Virus record (IMG/VR): IMGVR_UViG_3300042543_000285
Coordinates: 1-27,277 of that record
Direction: 5' to 3' (one strand)
DNA: 27,277 nt
Source of the DNA: a virus
A program made the translations under genes and the position numbers. Shown here piece after piece: positions 15,468 to 23,098 of this stretch. Below the pieces are notes generated by a model. That model searched no databases. It was not told where the DNA came from and was given only the letters and a program-made list of their open reading frames with translations. Position 1 is the stretch's first letter; every line of letters starts with the position of its first letter.

Positions 15468-16216
15468 TGGAATTAAAATTAGATTTAAACGAAACCCAGA
15501 ATGAAAAGAAAAAGAAGGGAAGGAAACCTAAGTTAAATAATTATTTTGATGAACCAGAAGAAAACGCAGTTAGGATGTTTTTAACTGCGAACACTATGGA
15601 TGAAAAGAATAAAATTTATAATGAATATTTAAGATTTCCCTTGGATAAAATGATATCGTCAATTATAAGACGATATAAATTATACAGAAAAGATATGGAT
15701 TTTAATGAAATCCATGTTGACACTCATTCTTTTTTGATGACAAAAATTGATAAATTTAAACCATCAAAAGAAAAAAAGGCATATTCATATTTTGGTACTA
15801 TATGTAAAAATTATTTAATGGGCCAAATACTGAAAGATCAAAAAGATATGAATCGTAAAGTTTCATATGAAGATATTTCTGCGGATTTACATAATGCCCC
15901 TGATATGATTTATCATATAGACGATGATAGTATATCTACTGAAGAAATAATAAATAAATTTATTATTAAACTTACAGATTCTATGGACGATAAATCAATT
16001 AGTGAACAAGAAATGAAGCTAGGTCAAGCTCTTATGGAAATATTCCGTAACTATAATAATATATTTGTTGATAATTCGAACAACAACAAGTTTAATAAAA
16101 ATGTTGTTTTGTTTGAAATACGAGAAATGACTAATCTTTCTACAAAAGAAATTAGAAATTCTTTGAAGAGATACAAGAAAATTTATCAAGAAATAATTAA
16201 TGATATGTTAAAATAG
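15467..16216 (+). CDS. 55: Late sigma factor, T4 gp55-like
   Basis: A 249-residue protein. Residues about 80-135 match the sigma region 2 core of T4 gp55: FLMTKIDKFKPSKEKKAYSY, then FGTICKNYLMGQILKD and MNRKVSYED. Gp55 directs host RNA polymerase to late promoters with only a TATAAATA element. T4 gp55 is 185 residues. The extra length here is a basic N-terminus with KKKKGRKPK and a C-terminus containing FEIREMTNLSTKEIRNSLKR (about 219-238), which looks like a sigma region 4 or helix-turn-helix segment. TATAAATA boxes occur in nearby intergenic gaps. It is translationally coupled to the preceding transferase. Confidence 0.8.
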   Translation: MELKLDLNETQNEKKKKGRKPKLNNYFDEPEENAVRMFLTANTMDEKNKIYNEYLRFPLDKMISSIIRRYKLYRKDMDFNEIHVDTHSFLMTKIDKFKPSKEKKAYSYFGTICKNYLMGQILKDQKDMNRKVSYEDISADLHNAPDMIYHIDDDSISTEEIINKFIIKLTDSMDDKSISEQEMKLGQALMEIFRNYNNIFVDNSNNNKFNKNVVLFEIREMTNLSTKEIRNSLKRYKKIYQEIINDMLK

Positions 16217-16236
16217 AAATAAAAATATTTATAGTT

Positions 16237-16605
16237 ATGCCAAGACCAACAAAAAAAGAAATTAACCTAACCAAAGATTCCTTACTTTCTTTGATGCAAG
16301 AAATTTACAATGAAATTGTAGAACAAAGAAGTACCGCCATAAGGATACAAAATAAAATGTTGACTATGATGAAGGAACCTGAAGACATGACTCTCATTGG
16401 TCCTGTAATTGAAAAGCAACAAAAGATCATTAACGATTGTGTAGAAAAAAAGTTGTCCTTATCAAAGCTTCAAGCTCAGATATGGCAGAAGTCACAAGAA
16501 AAACAAGATAATTTTACTTTGTCTGATTTAGACATGAATGATGATATCCTACAATCTTTGATTGATAAAGACACTGACGATAAAAGTTACAAACTCAATA
16601 AATAA
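16237..16605 (+). CDS. Hypothetical coiled-coil phage protein
   Basis: A 122-residue, mainly helical, charged protein. Residues about 10-90 form long amphipathic helices (LTKDSLLSLMQEIYNEIVEQ and EKQQKIINDCVEKKLSLSKL), and the C-terminus is acidic (DLDMNDDILQSLIDKD). No family is recognised. It follows the late sigma factor after 20 nt and shares its stop A with the start of the 633-residue virion protein (TAATG). This location suggests a small partner, chaperone or baseplate component for the large protein downstream. Confidence 0.7.
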   Translation: MPRPTKKEINLTKDSLLSLMQEIYNEIVEQRSTAIRIQNKMLTMMKEPEDMTLIGPVIEKQQKIINDCVEKKLSLSKLQAQIWQKSQEKQDNFTLSDLDMNDDILQSLIDKDTDDKSYKLNK

Positions 16606-18506
16606 TGCCTTCACAAGATTTAAATTTTAGCTACGGTGAAGTAAAAAGTAAAATTAATGCTGCGAAAACCTACAATCAGGTAAGACAAGATGTTGCAGAA
16701 TTGTCAAAAAAAAAAGGTGACAACGAAGAAGTTAATTCAAAACAAAATAGAAGATCAAAGTCTGAAGCAAAAAAAGAAAAAAAAAGATCCCAAAAAAAAC
16801 AAAAAACCCAACTTGATGAATTAGTTGAAATTGCAAGTTTGACTAATAGAAAAGGTGCAAACACAATTGAATATCTTAAAAAAGTTTTTGTTAGAGCTTT
16901 GGCAAACTGTAAACCAAAGATTACAGAAATTTTAATCAAAGAAGCTATCAATACTATCGGTTGTAGTTTGGACCAAGAATATAATCCTAACCAACCAATA
17001 TATATTCCAGTAAGATCTATTGATTTGTTGTCTTTATTGAAAAAAGATCCTGCAGATGAAAAGTTTGCCATTTTATATGAAAAACAAGGAATAAATATTG
17101 GTACAGTGCCCTTTGCAATGAACAAGGAACTGTACCATAGAATTCAATCTTTGGGTACGTCATATTTCAACGAATACGGTCAATACTATAAAGGAGCATC
17201 TGGACAAGATCTTTTCGATATTGAATATGTATTACAAGATGGTAACAACAATCCTGGTCAATTTTTTAAAGTAACTTTACAACCAAGGTTCACGGGTATT
17301 AATAAAATATCAGAAGCCCTGAAAGATTATTATGCAAGTTTAGATATTTTGGATTTCAATAACGTGATTGCGATGTTATTCGAAATTCTCACGGGATTTC
17401 TATCAATACAGTCTGGTACAGGAAATTTAAAAATTGGTGATTTTTCAAAGTTTGAAATTATTCTACAAAGAATTTTAGGTTTATGTTTTGATTCAAACAA
17501 AGAAATAAATGTTGCTGGAACATCGAAGACATCTGAATTAGATGAAGTAGACGAATCATTTTTTGAATTTACAAGTGTTGATCTATTCCAAATAGAAGAA
17601 AGGATAAATAATATTTATCAAGGTGTAATTGTTTTTGAGGACTGTGATAACGTAGAAGTGCCTGTGAATTCAGAATTGATTACACAATCAATAATCGACC
17701 TTATTTTTATTTCAGGTCAAACTATTGATACTGCAATAGAAAATGCAAGTTCAGCCGTTGTTAATGGATCAAATGATAATGGTTTTGGCATTAAAATTAG
17801 TTTTGATTTGAGTTTATTGAAAAGTATACCCAAAGCAATATTATACGCATTGTTTTCACCCAAAGTACTACTACCAATAATGATCATGTTGAAATCTTTA
17901 GGATCATCTATCGGTGACTTGGTTAAATCATTAATGGATTTTGTAAAAAAGTTTTTTAGACTTGTTATGGAAATAATGTCTCAAATAGGGGCAATATTTA
18001 TCCAAGAACTTTTTACAATTATTAAAAAAGATATACAAAATTTAATACAGGCAATAATCTTAGATGTTACTAAAGAAACGTCACAAACAAGACTTAGAAT
18101 TATTTTAAGACTAATAGAAATTATTCTTACAGTTGCCAGATTAATAAAAGATTGGAGAGAATGTAAAGGGGTTGTTGATGAAATATTACAACTACTTAAA
18201 ATCGCCATAAGTGGTTTTGGGGATACGATTCCTAAACCATTACTAGTCGCAACAAAATTACTAAGCGGGTATTCAGCATCAAGAGCATTTGTTAATTCTA
18301 TCGAAGAATATCAAAAAATTGGATTGCCTACAGGACCAATGCCTGATGGTACACCAAATTTAGGATTAGCGGCTTTGTTTTCACAACTCAAGGCCAACAA
18401 AAAAGAAGAAGATGAAAATAGTAAAGTAGAAGGATTGTCAGGTTATGGGACATGGTTACCTGGTGGTGTGGTTATGCCGATGAACATAAGCGGAAAAAAA
18501 TTATAA
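16605..18506 (+). CDS. Large virion-associated protein with a hydrophobic helical segment
   Basis: A 633-residue protein. Residues 1-70 are very basic and low-complexity (Lys, Arg, Gln, Ser). Residues about 75-400 look globular. From about 405 to 560 comes a run of long hydrophobic amphipathic helices including AILYALFSPKVLLPIMIML and LVMEIMSQIGAIFIQELF. The C-terminus is Gly/Pro-rich (GYGTWLPGGVVMPMNISGKK). AAKTYNQ near residue 20 recurs in the LETM1-like protein. It lies directly upstream of a small helical protein and the gp5-like hub, so it is probably a tail or baseplate component. The hydrophobic segment could insert into the host envelope or pack as a bundle. No named family is claimed. 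Confidence 0.7.
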   Translation: MPSQDLNFSYGEVKSKINAAKTYNQVRQDVAELSKKKGDNEEVNSKQNRRSKSEAKKEKKRSQKKQKTQLDELVEIASLTNRKGANTIEYLKKVFVRALANCKPKITEILIKEAINTIGCSLDQEYNPNQPIYIPVRSIDLLSLLKKDPADEKFAILYEKQGINIGTVPFAMNKELYHRIQSLGTSYFNEYGQYYKGASGQDLFDIEYVLQDGNNNPGQFFKVTLQPRFTGINKISEALKDYYASLDILDFNNVIAMLFEILTGFLSIQSGTGNLKIGDFSKFEIILQRILGLCFDSNKEINVAGTSKTSELDEVDESFFEFTSVDLFQIEERINNIYQGVIVFEDCDNVEVPVNSELITQSIIDLIFISGQTIDTAIENASSAVVNGSNDNGFGIKISFDLSLLKSIPKAILYALFSPKVLLPIMIMLKSLGSSIGDLVKSLMDFVKKFFRLVMEIMSQIGAIFIQELFTIIKKDIQNLIQAIILDVTKETSQTRLRIILRLIEIILTVARLIKDWRECKGVVDEILQLLKIAISGFGDTIPKPLLVATKLLSGYSASRAFVNSIEEYQKIGLPTGPMPDGTPNLGLAALFSQLKANKKEEDENSKVEGLSGYGTWLPGGVVMPMNISGKKL

Positions 18507-18507
18507 G

Positions 18508-18717
18508 ATGAATTTGGAAGAAGCAAAAAAAATTGAAGAAATTGTTAAAGATTATAAAAATAAGTCAAACAAAGATTTGACTAAGGCTTTGGATTTTATG
18601 AATAATGAATTTAATGTAACTAAAGAAAAGTTACTTATGTTATCAAATTATTTAGATAAAATTGAAACCACCTATAATACATTATTAAAAGAACATAACA
18701 AGAGAAATGGGGGGTAA
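18508..18717 (+). CDS. Small coiled-coil protein
   Basis: A 69-residue protein made almost wholly of charged helix, from MNLEEAKKIEEIVKDYKNKS to LEKE-type heptads ending KRNGG. It begins 1 nt after the previous stop, and its last 11 nt overlap the start of the gp5-like gene, where ATG GGG GGT is read in a different frame. The tight packing and coding bias support it as real. A role as assembly partner of the hub protein is likely but unproven. Confidence 0.68.
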   Translation: MNLEEAKKIEEIVKDYKNKSNKDLTKALDFMNNEFNVTKEKLLMLSNYLDKIETTYNTLLKEHNKRNGG

Positions 18718-20233
18718 CGAAAATCAAATAATATTTCCTGGTGTTGTTTTAGATAACAAAGACCCAATGGTGTTAGGTCGACTAAGAGTCAGACCAGAAG
18801 TTAAAGATTATTTAGGGGTTGTAAGTTCAATACCTAATTGGAATGAAGAAACTGACGCTTGGACGCAAAGAGATCCTTTTGTGTTTAATCCACTACTCCC
18901 TTTTTACATCAATCAAATCCCTGAAAAAAATGAACTTGTAAACATAATATATCAAGACAAAACTTTTGACAATCTTAATCAATATTATATACAAGGACCT
19001 TTTTCATCACCACAAACTACAAACTTTGAGTATTTTGAATCAGCGAAAAAGTTTACCGCGGCAGGTTCAAAAATTAAACAATCCTTATCATTAAAAAATC
19101 AACAGGGGGAATATAGAAATATAAAAAGTTTTGGTATTTTTCCTGAACCCGGTGATAATTCACTCCTTGGTCGAGGAACCGCAGATATTATTGTTAAAAA
19201 AGAAGAAGTTCTTTTACGTGCCGGAAAAACTAATAGCGTATTTGATGTTAACAAATTTCCAATAGAGAATGAAAAACGAGCGTTTCTTCACTTAAGTAAT
19301 TACCCAACTAAATCTGAAAATGGTGAAGAAAGAGAAGAACAAACAATTTTTATAGATAGTAAACCAATAAGAAAGGTTGTTGATTGGGATATAATAAATC
19401 CGGATAACACTATGGACGCCTTTACTGGAACTATTTATCTGTATAATGTCCCATATAATGTAACAAACGCAAATGTTTCATTGGAATCAAAAGACTTTAG
19501 TGTTGCATCTAACGTGTCACAAATAGTTGGGGCTCCTGAATATTACATTCAATTTATTGGTAAAACATTAAAAGAAACTTATACGTTAATAAATGATTTC
19601 ATAAAGGGAGTTAATGAAGGCACAATAAATATAAGTGGTTACACTATTCATAACGTTTATGATCAATTTCCTTTTTATTTCAGACCTACGTTAAACACCT
19701 ATGATAAATTAATAAACTTAACTGGCTCAACTCCTATTGAAATAGATAATGTTACTAAAATAAGTAACAAAGTTAAACTTAATACAAATGACACAAAAAC
19801 AGGTTATAATTTAGTTTGGGATTACAATAAAACATCAAGTCCTGTTAAAATTAATACAAGCACTTATATACCAATTTTGTACTCGACGGCACCTATAACA
19901 TATTCAACGATGGGTGCTGAAAAAATATTTTTATTATCCCACGGTACTCAAATACCATCAAAAGGAAAAATAGATCTAAGTTCTACATTATATGGTATAA
20001 AAGAAGATAAATACACTAAAGAAATAGTACCAAAGACTGATCCAATGGTCAGAGGTGATGAACTTATGAAGCTATTAAATTTAATTGTAAAGTTCTTGAT
20101 CTCACACGTTCATCCATTCCACGGGCTTTCACCATCAACTGTTGGTAGAGATGGAACTAGAACGTCAGAAATTCTCCAACAACTATTAGACGCACCAAAT
20201 ACAATATTAAATCAAAATATTAGAATTAATTGA
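18707..20233 (+). CDS. Baseplate hub protein with gp5-type OB domain, no lysozyme domain
   Basis: A 508-residue protein. Residues about 8-115 resemble the gp5 N-terminal OB fold: IIFPGVVLDNKDPMVLGRLR, RDPFVFNPLLPFYINQIPEK, LVNIIYQDK and YYIQGPF. In T4 gp5 a lysozyme domain follows, but none is seen here; there is no Glu-Asp-Thr catalytic pattern. The middle contains DNSLLGRGTADIIVKKEEVL, a repetitive beta-type region found in other phage hub and spike proteins, and HVHPFHG at about 467-473 near the C-terminus resembles a His-rich metal-binding tip motif. It would form the central spike base and contact the outer membrane first. It overlaps the small coiled-coil gene by 11 nt. Confidence 0.78.
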   Translation: MGGNENQIIFPGVVLDNKDPMVLGRLRVRPEVKDYLGVVSSIPNWNEETDAWTQRDPFVFNPLLPFYINQIPEKNELVNIIYQDKTFDNLNQYYIQGPFSSPQTTNFEYFESAKKFTAAGSKIKQSLSLKNQQGEYRNIKSFGIFPEPGDNSLLGRGTADIIVKKEEVLLRAGKTNSVFDVNKFPIENEKRAFLHLSNYPTKSENGEEREEQTIFIDSKPIRKVVDWDIINPDNTMDAFTGTIYLYNVPYNVTNANVSLESKDFSVASNVSQIVGAPEYYIQFIGKTLKETYTLINDFIKGVNEGTINISGYTIHNVYDQFPFYFRPTLNTYDKLINLTGSTPIEIDNVTKISNKVKLNTNDTKTGYNLVWDYNKTSSPVKINTSTYIPILYSTAPITYSTMGAEKIFLLSHGTQIPSKGKIDLSSTLYGIKEDKYTKEIVPKTDPMVRGDELMKLLNLIVKFLISHVHPFHGLSPSTVGRDGTRTSEILQQLLDAPNTILNQNIRIN

Positions 20234-20253
20234 TATTTATTATAAAAAGATAA

Positions 20254-21717
20254 ATGTCAATTAACAATTCATATTTTAGTAGGAATAATACAATCATTTC
20301 GAATAGTTTAACTAATACAGGTAGAAATCCTGTAATTGAGTTATTCTATGGTAATGGTAATTTAATAAACCCAAACGGGTTTAGTAGATTTATTTTTGAT
20401 TTAGATTTAACATTATTAAAAGAAAAATATAATGACGGGACAATTAATCCTTTATGTAATGGTAACAATATCAAACATACATTACGTATGACAAATACAA
20501 GTTTTTTCAATAAGGACTTTCTTAATGAAAAAACTTCACAGGGTAGATTGAGAGCAACTTCATTTGACTTAATTTTGTTCAGAATACCGTATGTAGATTT
20601 AGATCCTAGTCAACCACAAAGATGGGATGAAGGTGTTGGGTATGATTATGCAGATCTTATGTCTTCAGTTCCAAATGATAAAAACTATTCTGACAGGCCA
20701 TCAAATTGGTATCAAACAACCACAATAGATTTTTGGCAACAACCAGGGATTTATAGTAATTTGAATAGTGGATCCACTCCGTTTTCGGCGCTTACTATTG
20801 TCGCAACACAACACTTCGAATTTGGTGATGAAAATATCGAATTTGATATGACAAATGAAATTAATTATATCTTACAAGGTAATTTCGTCAATCCTGTTGG
20901 GTGGGGTATTGCTTTTCTACCTCAAGTAGAAAACTTGACCGGAACAACTGGAACTTATTCGGTTGGGTTTTTTTCAAGACATACCCAAACATTTTACGAA
21001 CCTTTTTTAGAAACATCATATGATGATTTAATTGAAGATGATAGAAATAATTTTACTTTAGGTAAACCTAATAAACTTTATTTGTATATCTATGAAGATG
21101 GGGACTTCAAAAACTTAGATTTAAACCCATTTGTGACAATTGAAGATTCTGCTGGTGATCCTATACCAGGTCTTATAAATTTACAATCTTGTCGAAAAAC
21201 TAAAGGTGTTTATGAAATACAAATTCCTCCACTGATAGGATATAAAACACCTTGTATTTTTAACGATGTTTGGTCCAATATTGTAATGAATGGATTCAAT
21301 TTACCAAACATTTATAATGATTTTACAGTTTACCCAATACAAAAGTCTATTCAGATTGGAACTTCAACAAATACACCATCAGTTTATGGATTTGATTATT
21401 ATGGTATAAAACAAGATGAAATGATTTTAAATACTGACGTAAGAAAAGTTGGTGTAATAATAAAACAAGCATATACAACAAATAAACAACTTCCGAATGT
21501 AGATGCTTTTTATAGGGTTTATGTAAAAGAAGGTACAACAGAAGTTCAAGTACAAGATTGGACAAAAATAAACAGAACCCCAAATGAGTATTATTTTATT
21601 TTTGACACTAGAGATAAAATACCTAATGAATATTTTATTGATCTGAAAGTGATTTCATCAGGTGAAATAAATACTTATAAGAAACAGATAAAATTTCAAA
21701 TAATTAATAAAAAATAA
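20254..21717 (+). CDS. Virion structural protein, probably baseplate or tail fibre associated
   Basis: A 487-residue protein rich in Asn, Thr, Tyr and aromatic residues with a beta-strand pattern throughout, which suits a virion surface or baseplate component. Patches include PVIELFYGNGNLINPNGFSR near the N-terminus, IVATQHFEFGDENIEFDMT, GWGIAFLPQVENLTGTTGTY in the middle, and a C-terminal Ig-like region with FYRVYVKEGTTEVQVQDWTK. No collagen repeats, lysin domain or chaperone domain are seen. It follows the gp5-like gene by 20 nt and is followed after 4 nt by a small Cys-containing protein. No family name is claimed. Confidence 0.72.
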   Translation: MSINNSYFSRNNTIISNSLTNTGRNPVIELFYGNGNLINPNGFSRFIFDLDLTLLKEKYNDGTINPLCNGNNIKHTLRMTNTSFFNKDFLNEKTSQGRLRATSFDLILFRIPYVDLDPSQPQRWDEGVGYDYADLMSSVPNDKNYSDRPSNWYQTTTIDFWQQPGIYSNLNSGSTPFSALTIVATQHFEFGDENIEFDMTNEINYILQGNFVNPVGWGIAFLPQVENLTGTTGTYSVGFFSRHTQTFYEPFLETSYDDLIEDDRNNFTLGKPNKLYLYIYEDGDFKNLDLNPFVTIEDSAGDPIPGLINLQSCRKTKGVYEIQIPPLIGYKTPCIFNDVWSNIVMNGFNLPNIYNDFTVYPIQKSIQIGTSTNTPSVYGFDYYGIKQDEMILNTDVRKVGVIIKQAYTTNKQLPNVDAFYRVYVKEGTTEVQVQDWTKINRTPNEYYFIFDTRDKIPNEYFIDLKVISSGEINTYKKQIKFQIINKK

Positions 21718-21721
21718 AAAA

Positions 21722-22102
21722 ATGGCAAATATTTTAATAATACCTTGTAATGGTGATTCACCTTTAGTGGTTAACGATAATGGCTTTACTGCCTACACAA
21801 CCGGAAATACATATTATTTAGGATTTACTGGTTCAACATCTGAAGGATGTTTCACAATAGATTCAATAACAAACAATCCCGAAGTCGATGGAATTTTTTC
21901 ATTAGTTGGACCTTTTTTAGATTGTAGTTGTTCATTAAGTGCGAACACAGAACAAAATATCTGTTTAGAAGTTTGTACACCAAGCGGAAACACTGTTGTT
22001 AGTGTTGTGACACCACATCCGGCATGGACAAATAATCAAGGTACTACTGTATATCAGATGAACGCGATCACTTTGGGTGGTCAGAATGGTTTAAACAACT
22101 AA
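21722..22102 (+). CDS. Small cysteine-containing virion protein
   Basis: A 126-residue protein with beta-strand character and six cysteines at 9, 43, 68, 70, 81 and 85, including CSC and CLEVC. It has Thr/Gly/Asn-rich stretches such as TTGNTYYLGFTGSTSEG and ends in a flexible Gly/Asn tail. No signal peptide is seen, as expected for a virion part assembled in the cytoplasm. The cysteine spacing recalls the cysteine-rich insert of the major capsid protein (320-340), which may reflect a shared metal- or disulfide-stabilised fold. It lies 4 nt downstream of the larger structural gene. Confidence 0.68.
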   Translation: MANILIIPCNGDSPLVVNDNGFTAYTTGNTYYLGFTGSTSEGCFTIDSITNNPEVDGIFSLVGPFLDCSCSLSANTEQNICLEVCTPSGNTVVSVVTPHPAWTNNQGTTVYQMNAITLGGQNGLNN

Positions 22103-22107
22103 TTATT

Positions 22108-22596
22108 ATGAATAGAGAAATAAAAATAACAGAATCACAACTTACTTCGTTAATTAGAAAAGTGGTAAATGAATCCCATAAAGAAAGCTCACGATATATG
22201 TTTTTTTCTAATTTACAACAAATGAGAAGACAATGTGATCTTTTATTAGATCTTGATCAACAAATGATCGAAGAAATTTTAGAACATGGTCACGATTGGG
22301 CACAAGATCATATTGCAGAAGCAAAGAACAATATGGATCAAGTTTTTGATTTTTTGATGAATGAAACAAAAAAACATGGAATGCAAATGTCAATGAATAT
22401 TGATGATGAAGATATGGTCATGTCTGAGGGCCGTAAAAAAACAGGAACTAAACTTTGTGCTAGAGGAAAAGCGGCGGCAAAATCCAAGTTTGATGTTTAC
22501 CCTTCGGCATACGCGAATGGATACGCAGTTCAAGTTTGTAAAGGTAAACAACCTGGTTTAGACGGTAAAAAAAGATGTTCAGGAGTTTATTGTTAA
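22108..22596 (+). CDS. Basic putative internal head protein with DUF5872-like C-terminus
   Basis: A 162-residue protein. The N-terminal helix EIKITESQLTSLIRKVVNES (4-23) contains ITE/S at 7-10, matching the prohead-protease consensus, and ends VNE/S. The middle is acidic and helical with many Met, Asp and Glu residues (about 30-110). The C-terminal 50 residues are basic, with KLCARGKAAAKSKFDVYPSA then YANGYAVQVCKGKQPG and terminal Cys residues. This is like a small domain in marine phage and algal virus proteins that I associate with DUF5872. Processing would leave an internal DNA-associated head protein. It starts 5 nt after the previous stop. The role is inferred. Confidence 0.7.
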   Translation: MNREIKITESQLTSLIRKVVNESHKESSRYMFFSNLQQMRRQCDLLLDLDQQMIEEILEHGHDWAQDHIAEAKNNMDQVFDFLMNETKKHGMQMSMNIDDEDMVMSEGRKKTGTKLCARGKAAAKSKFDVYPSAYANGYAVQVCKGKQPGLDGKKRCSGVYC

Positions 22597-22632
22597 AATA
22601 ATTTATTTTTTTTTATTTAAGTTTTTTTTATA

Positions 22633-22640
22633 TATATTTG
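22633..22640 (+). promoter_or_regulatory. Bacteroidota-type -7 box TATATTTG
   Basis: TATATTTG fits TAnnTTTG exactly, 22 nt before the ATG at 22663, in a 66-nt A/T-rich gap. No clear -33 TTG lies 17-23 nt upstream, so the call is based on the -7 box and its position alone. A TATAAAATA string at 22647-22655 also resembles a late-promoter core. Confidence 0.4.
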
Positions 22641-22662
22641 TAGTATTATAAAATACAACAAA

Positions 22663-23097
22663 ATGAAAAAAATTTTAAGGAGAATCTACAAAAGATTCAA
22701 AGTAAGACTAAGTAAAGTAGGTAGATCTTCCGCCCTAAAGACTTATGAAGAAGTTGAGCTACATGAAAAAACTGCCTTCAAGATATGTGTAAAACTTATT
22801 TCGCATAAAGATTCCGATTTTATGATTGCCCCAATGTCAAACAAAAGATTCATAATTAATGATTCATTGAATCTTTTTATTATAATAGACTATGGTAGGG
22901 TGGAAATTACAAATCATGTTTTTCATTATGATGTAAAATTATCCACAAGGGATTATGAAAGAATAACATATCTTTATGATACAGAAACGGAAAAAAGACG
23001 AACGGATACAGAAAGAACAGTCAAAAAAAATATCAAGAATACTTTAGATAAAGTTTACAATGCAATAGTAGATGAAATGAAAATTAGCGAACAATAA
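22663..23097 (+). CDS. Conserved hypothetical protein
   Basis: A 144-residue protein. The N-terminus is strongly basic (MKKILRRIYKRFKVRLSKVG). The centre has FMIAPMSNKRFIINDSLNLF and a beta-type stretch FIIIDYGRVEITNHVFHYDV, followed by a charged helix containing DTETEKRRTDTERTVKK. The look is of a small nucleic-acid or membrane-surface binding protein, but I assign no function. It has its own upstream gap with a candidate promoter. Its stop is separated by only 1 nt from the stop of the convergent minus-strand gene. Confidence 0.7.
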   Translation: MKKILRRIYKRFKVRLSKVGRSSALKTYEEVELHEKTAFKICVKLISHKDSDFMIAPMSNKRFIINDSLNLFIIIDYGRVEITNHVFHYDVKLSTRDYERITYLYDTETEKRRTDTERTVKKNIKNTLDKVYNAIVDEMKISEQ

Positions 23098-23098
23098 T

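Noticed and set aside
16226-16233. TATTTATA just before the gene at 16237 as a promoter for that gene
   Set aside because: The late-promoter orientation is on the minus strand, where no gene lies downstream, and only 3 nt separate it from the ATG. It is more likely an A/T leader.
18707-20233. Lysozyme domain in the gp5-like protein
   Set aside because: No T4-lysozyme-like catalytic Glu region or helical domain is visible after the OB fold, and the following sequence is beta-rich.
22597-22640. T-rich stretch after 22596 as an intrinsic terminator
   Set aside because: No GC-containing stem precedes the T runs. Only an all-A/T palindrome is present, which would be too weak.
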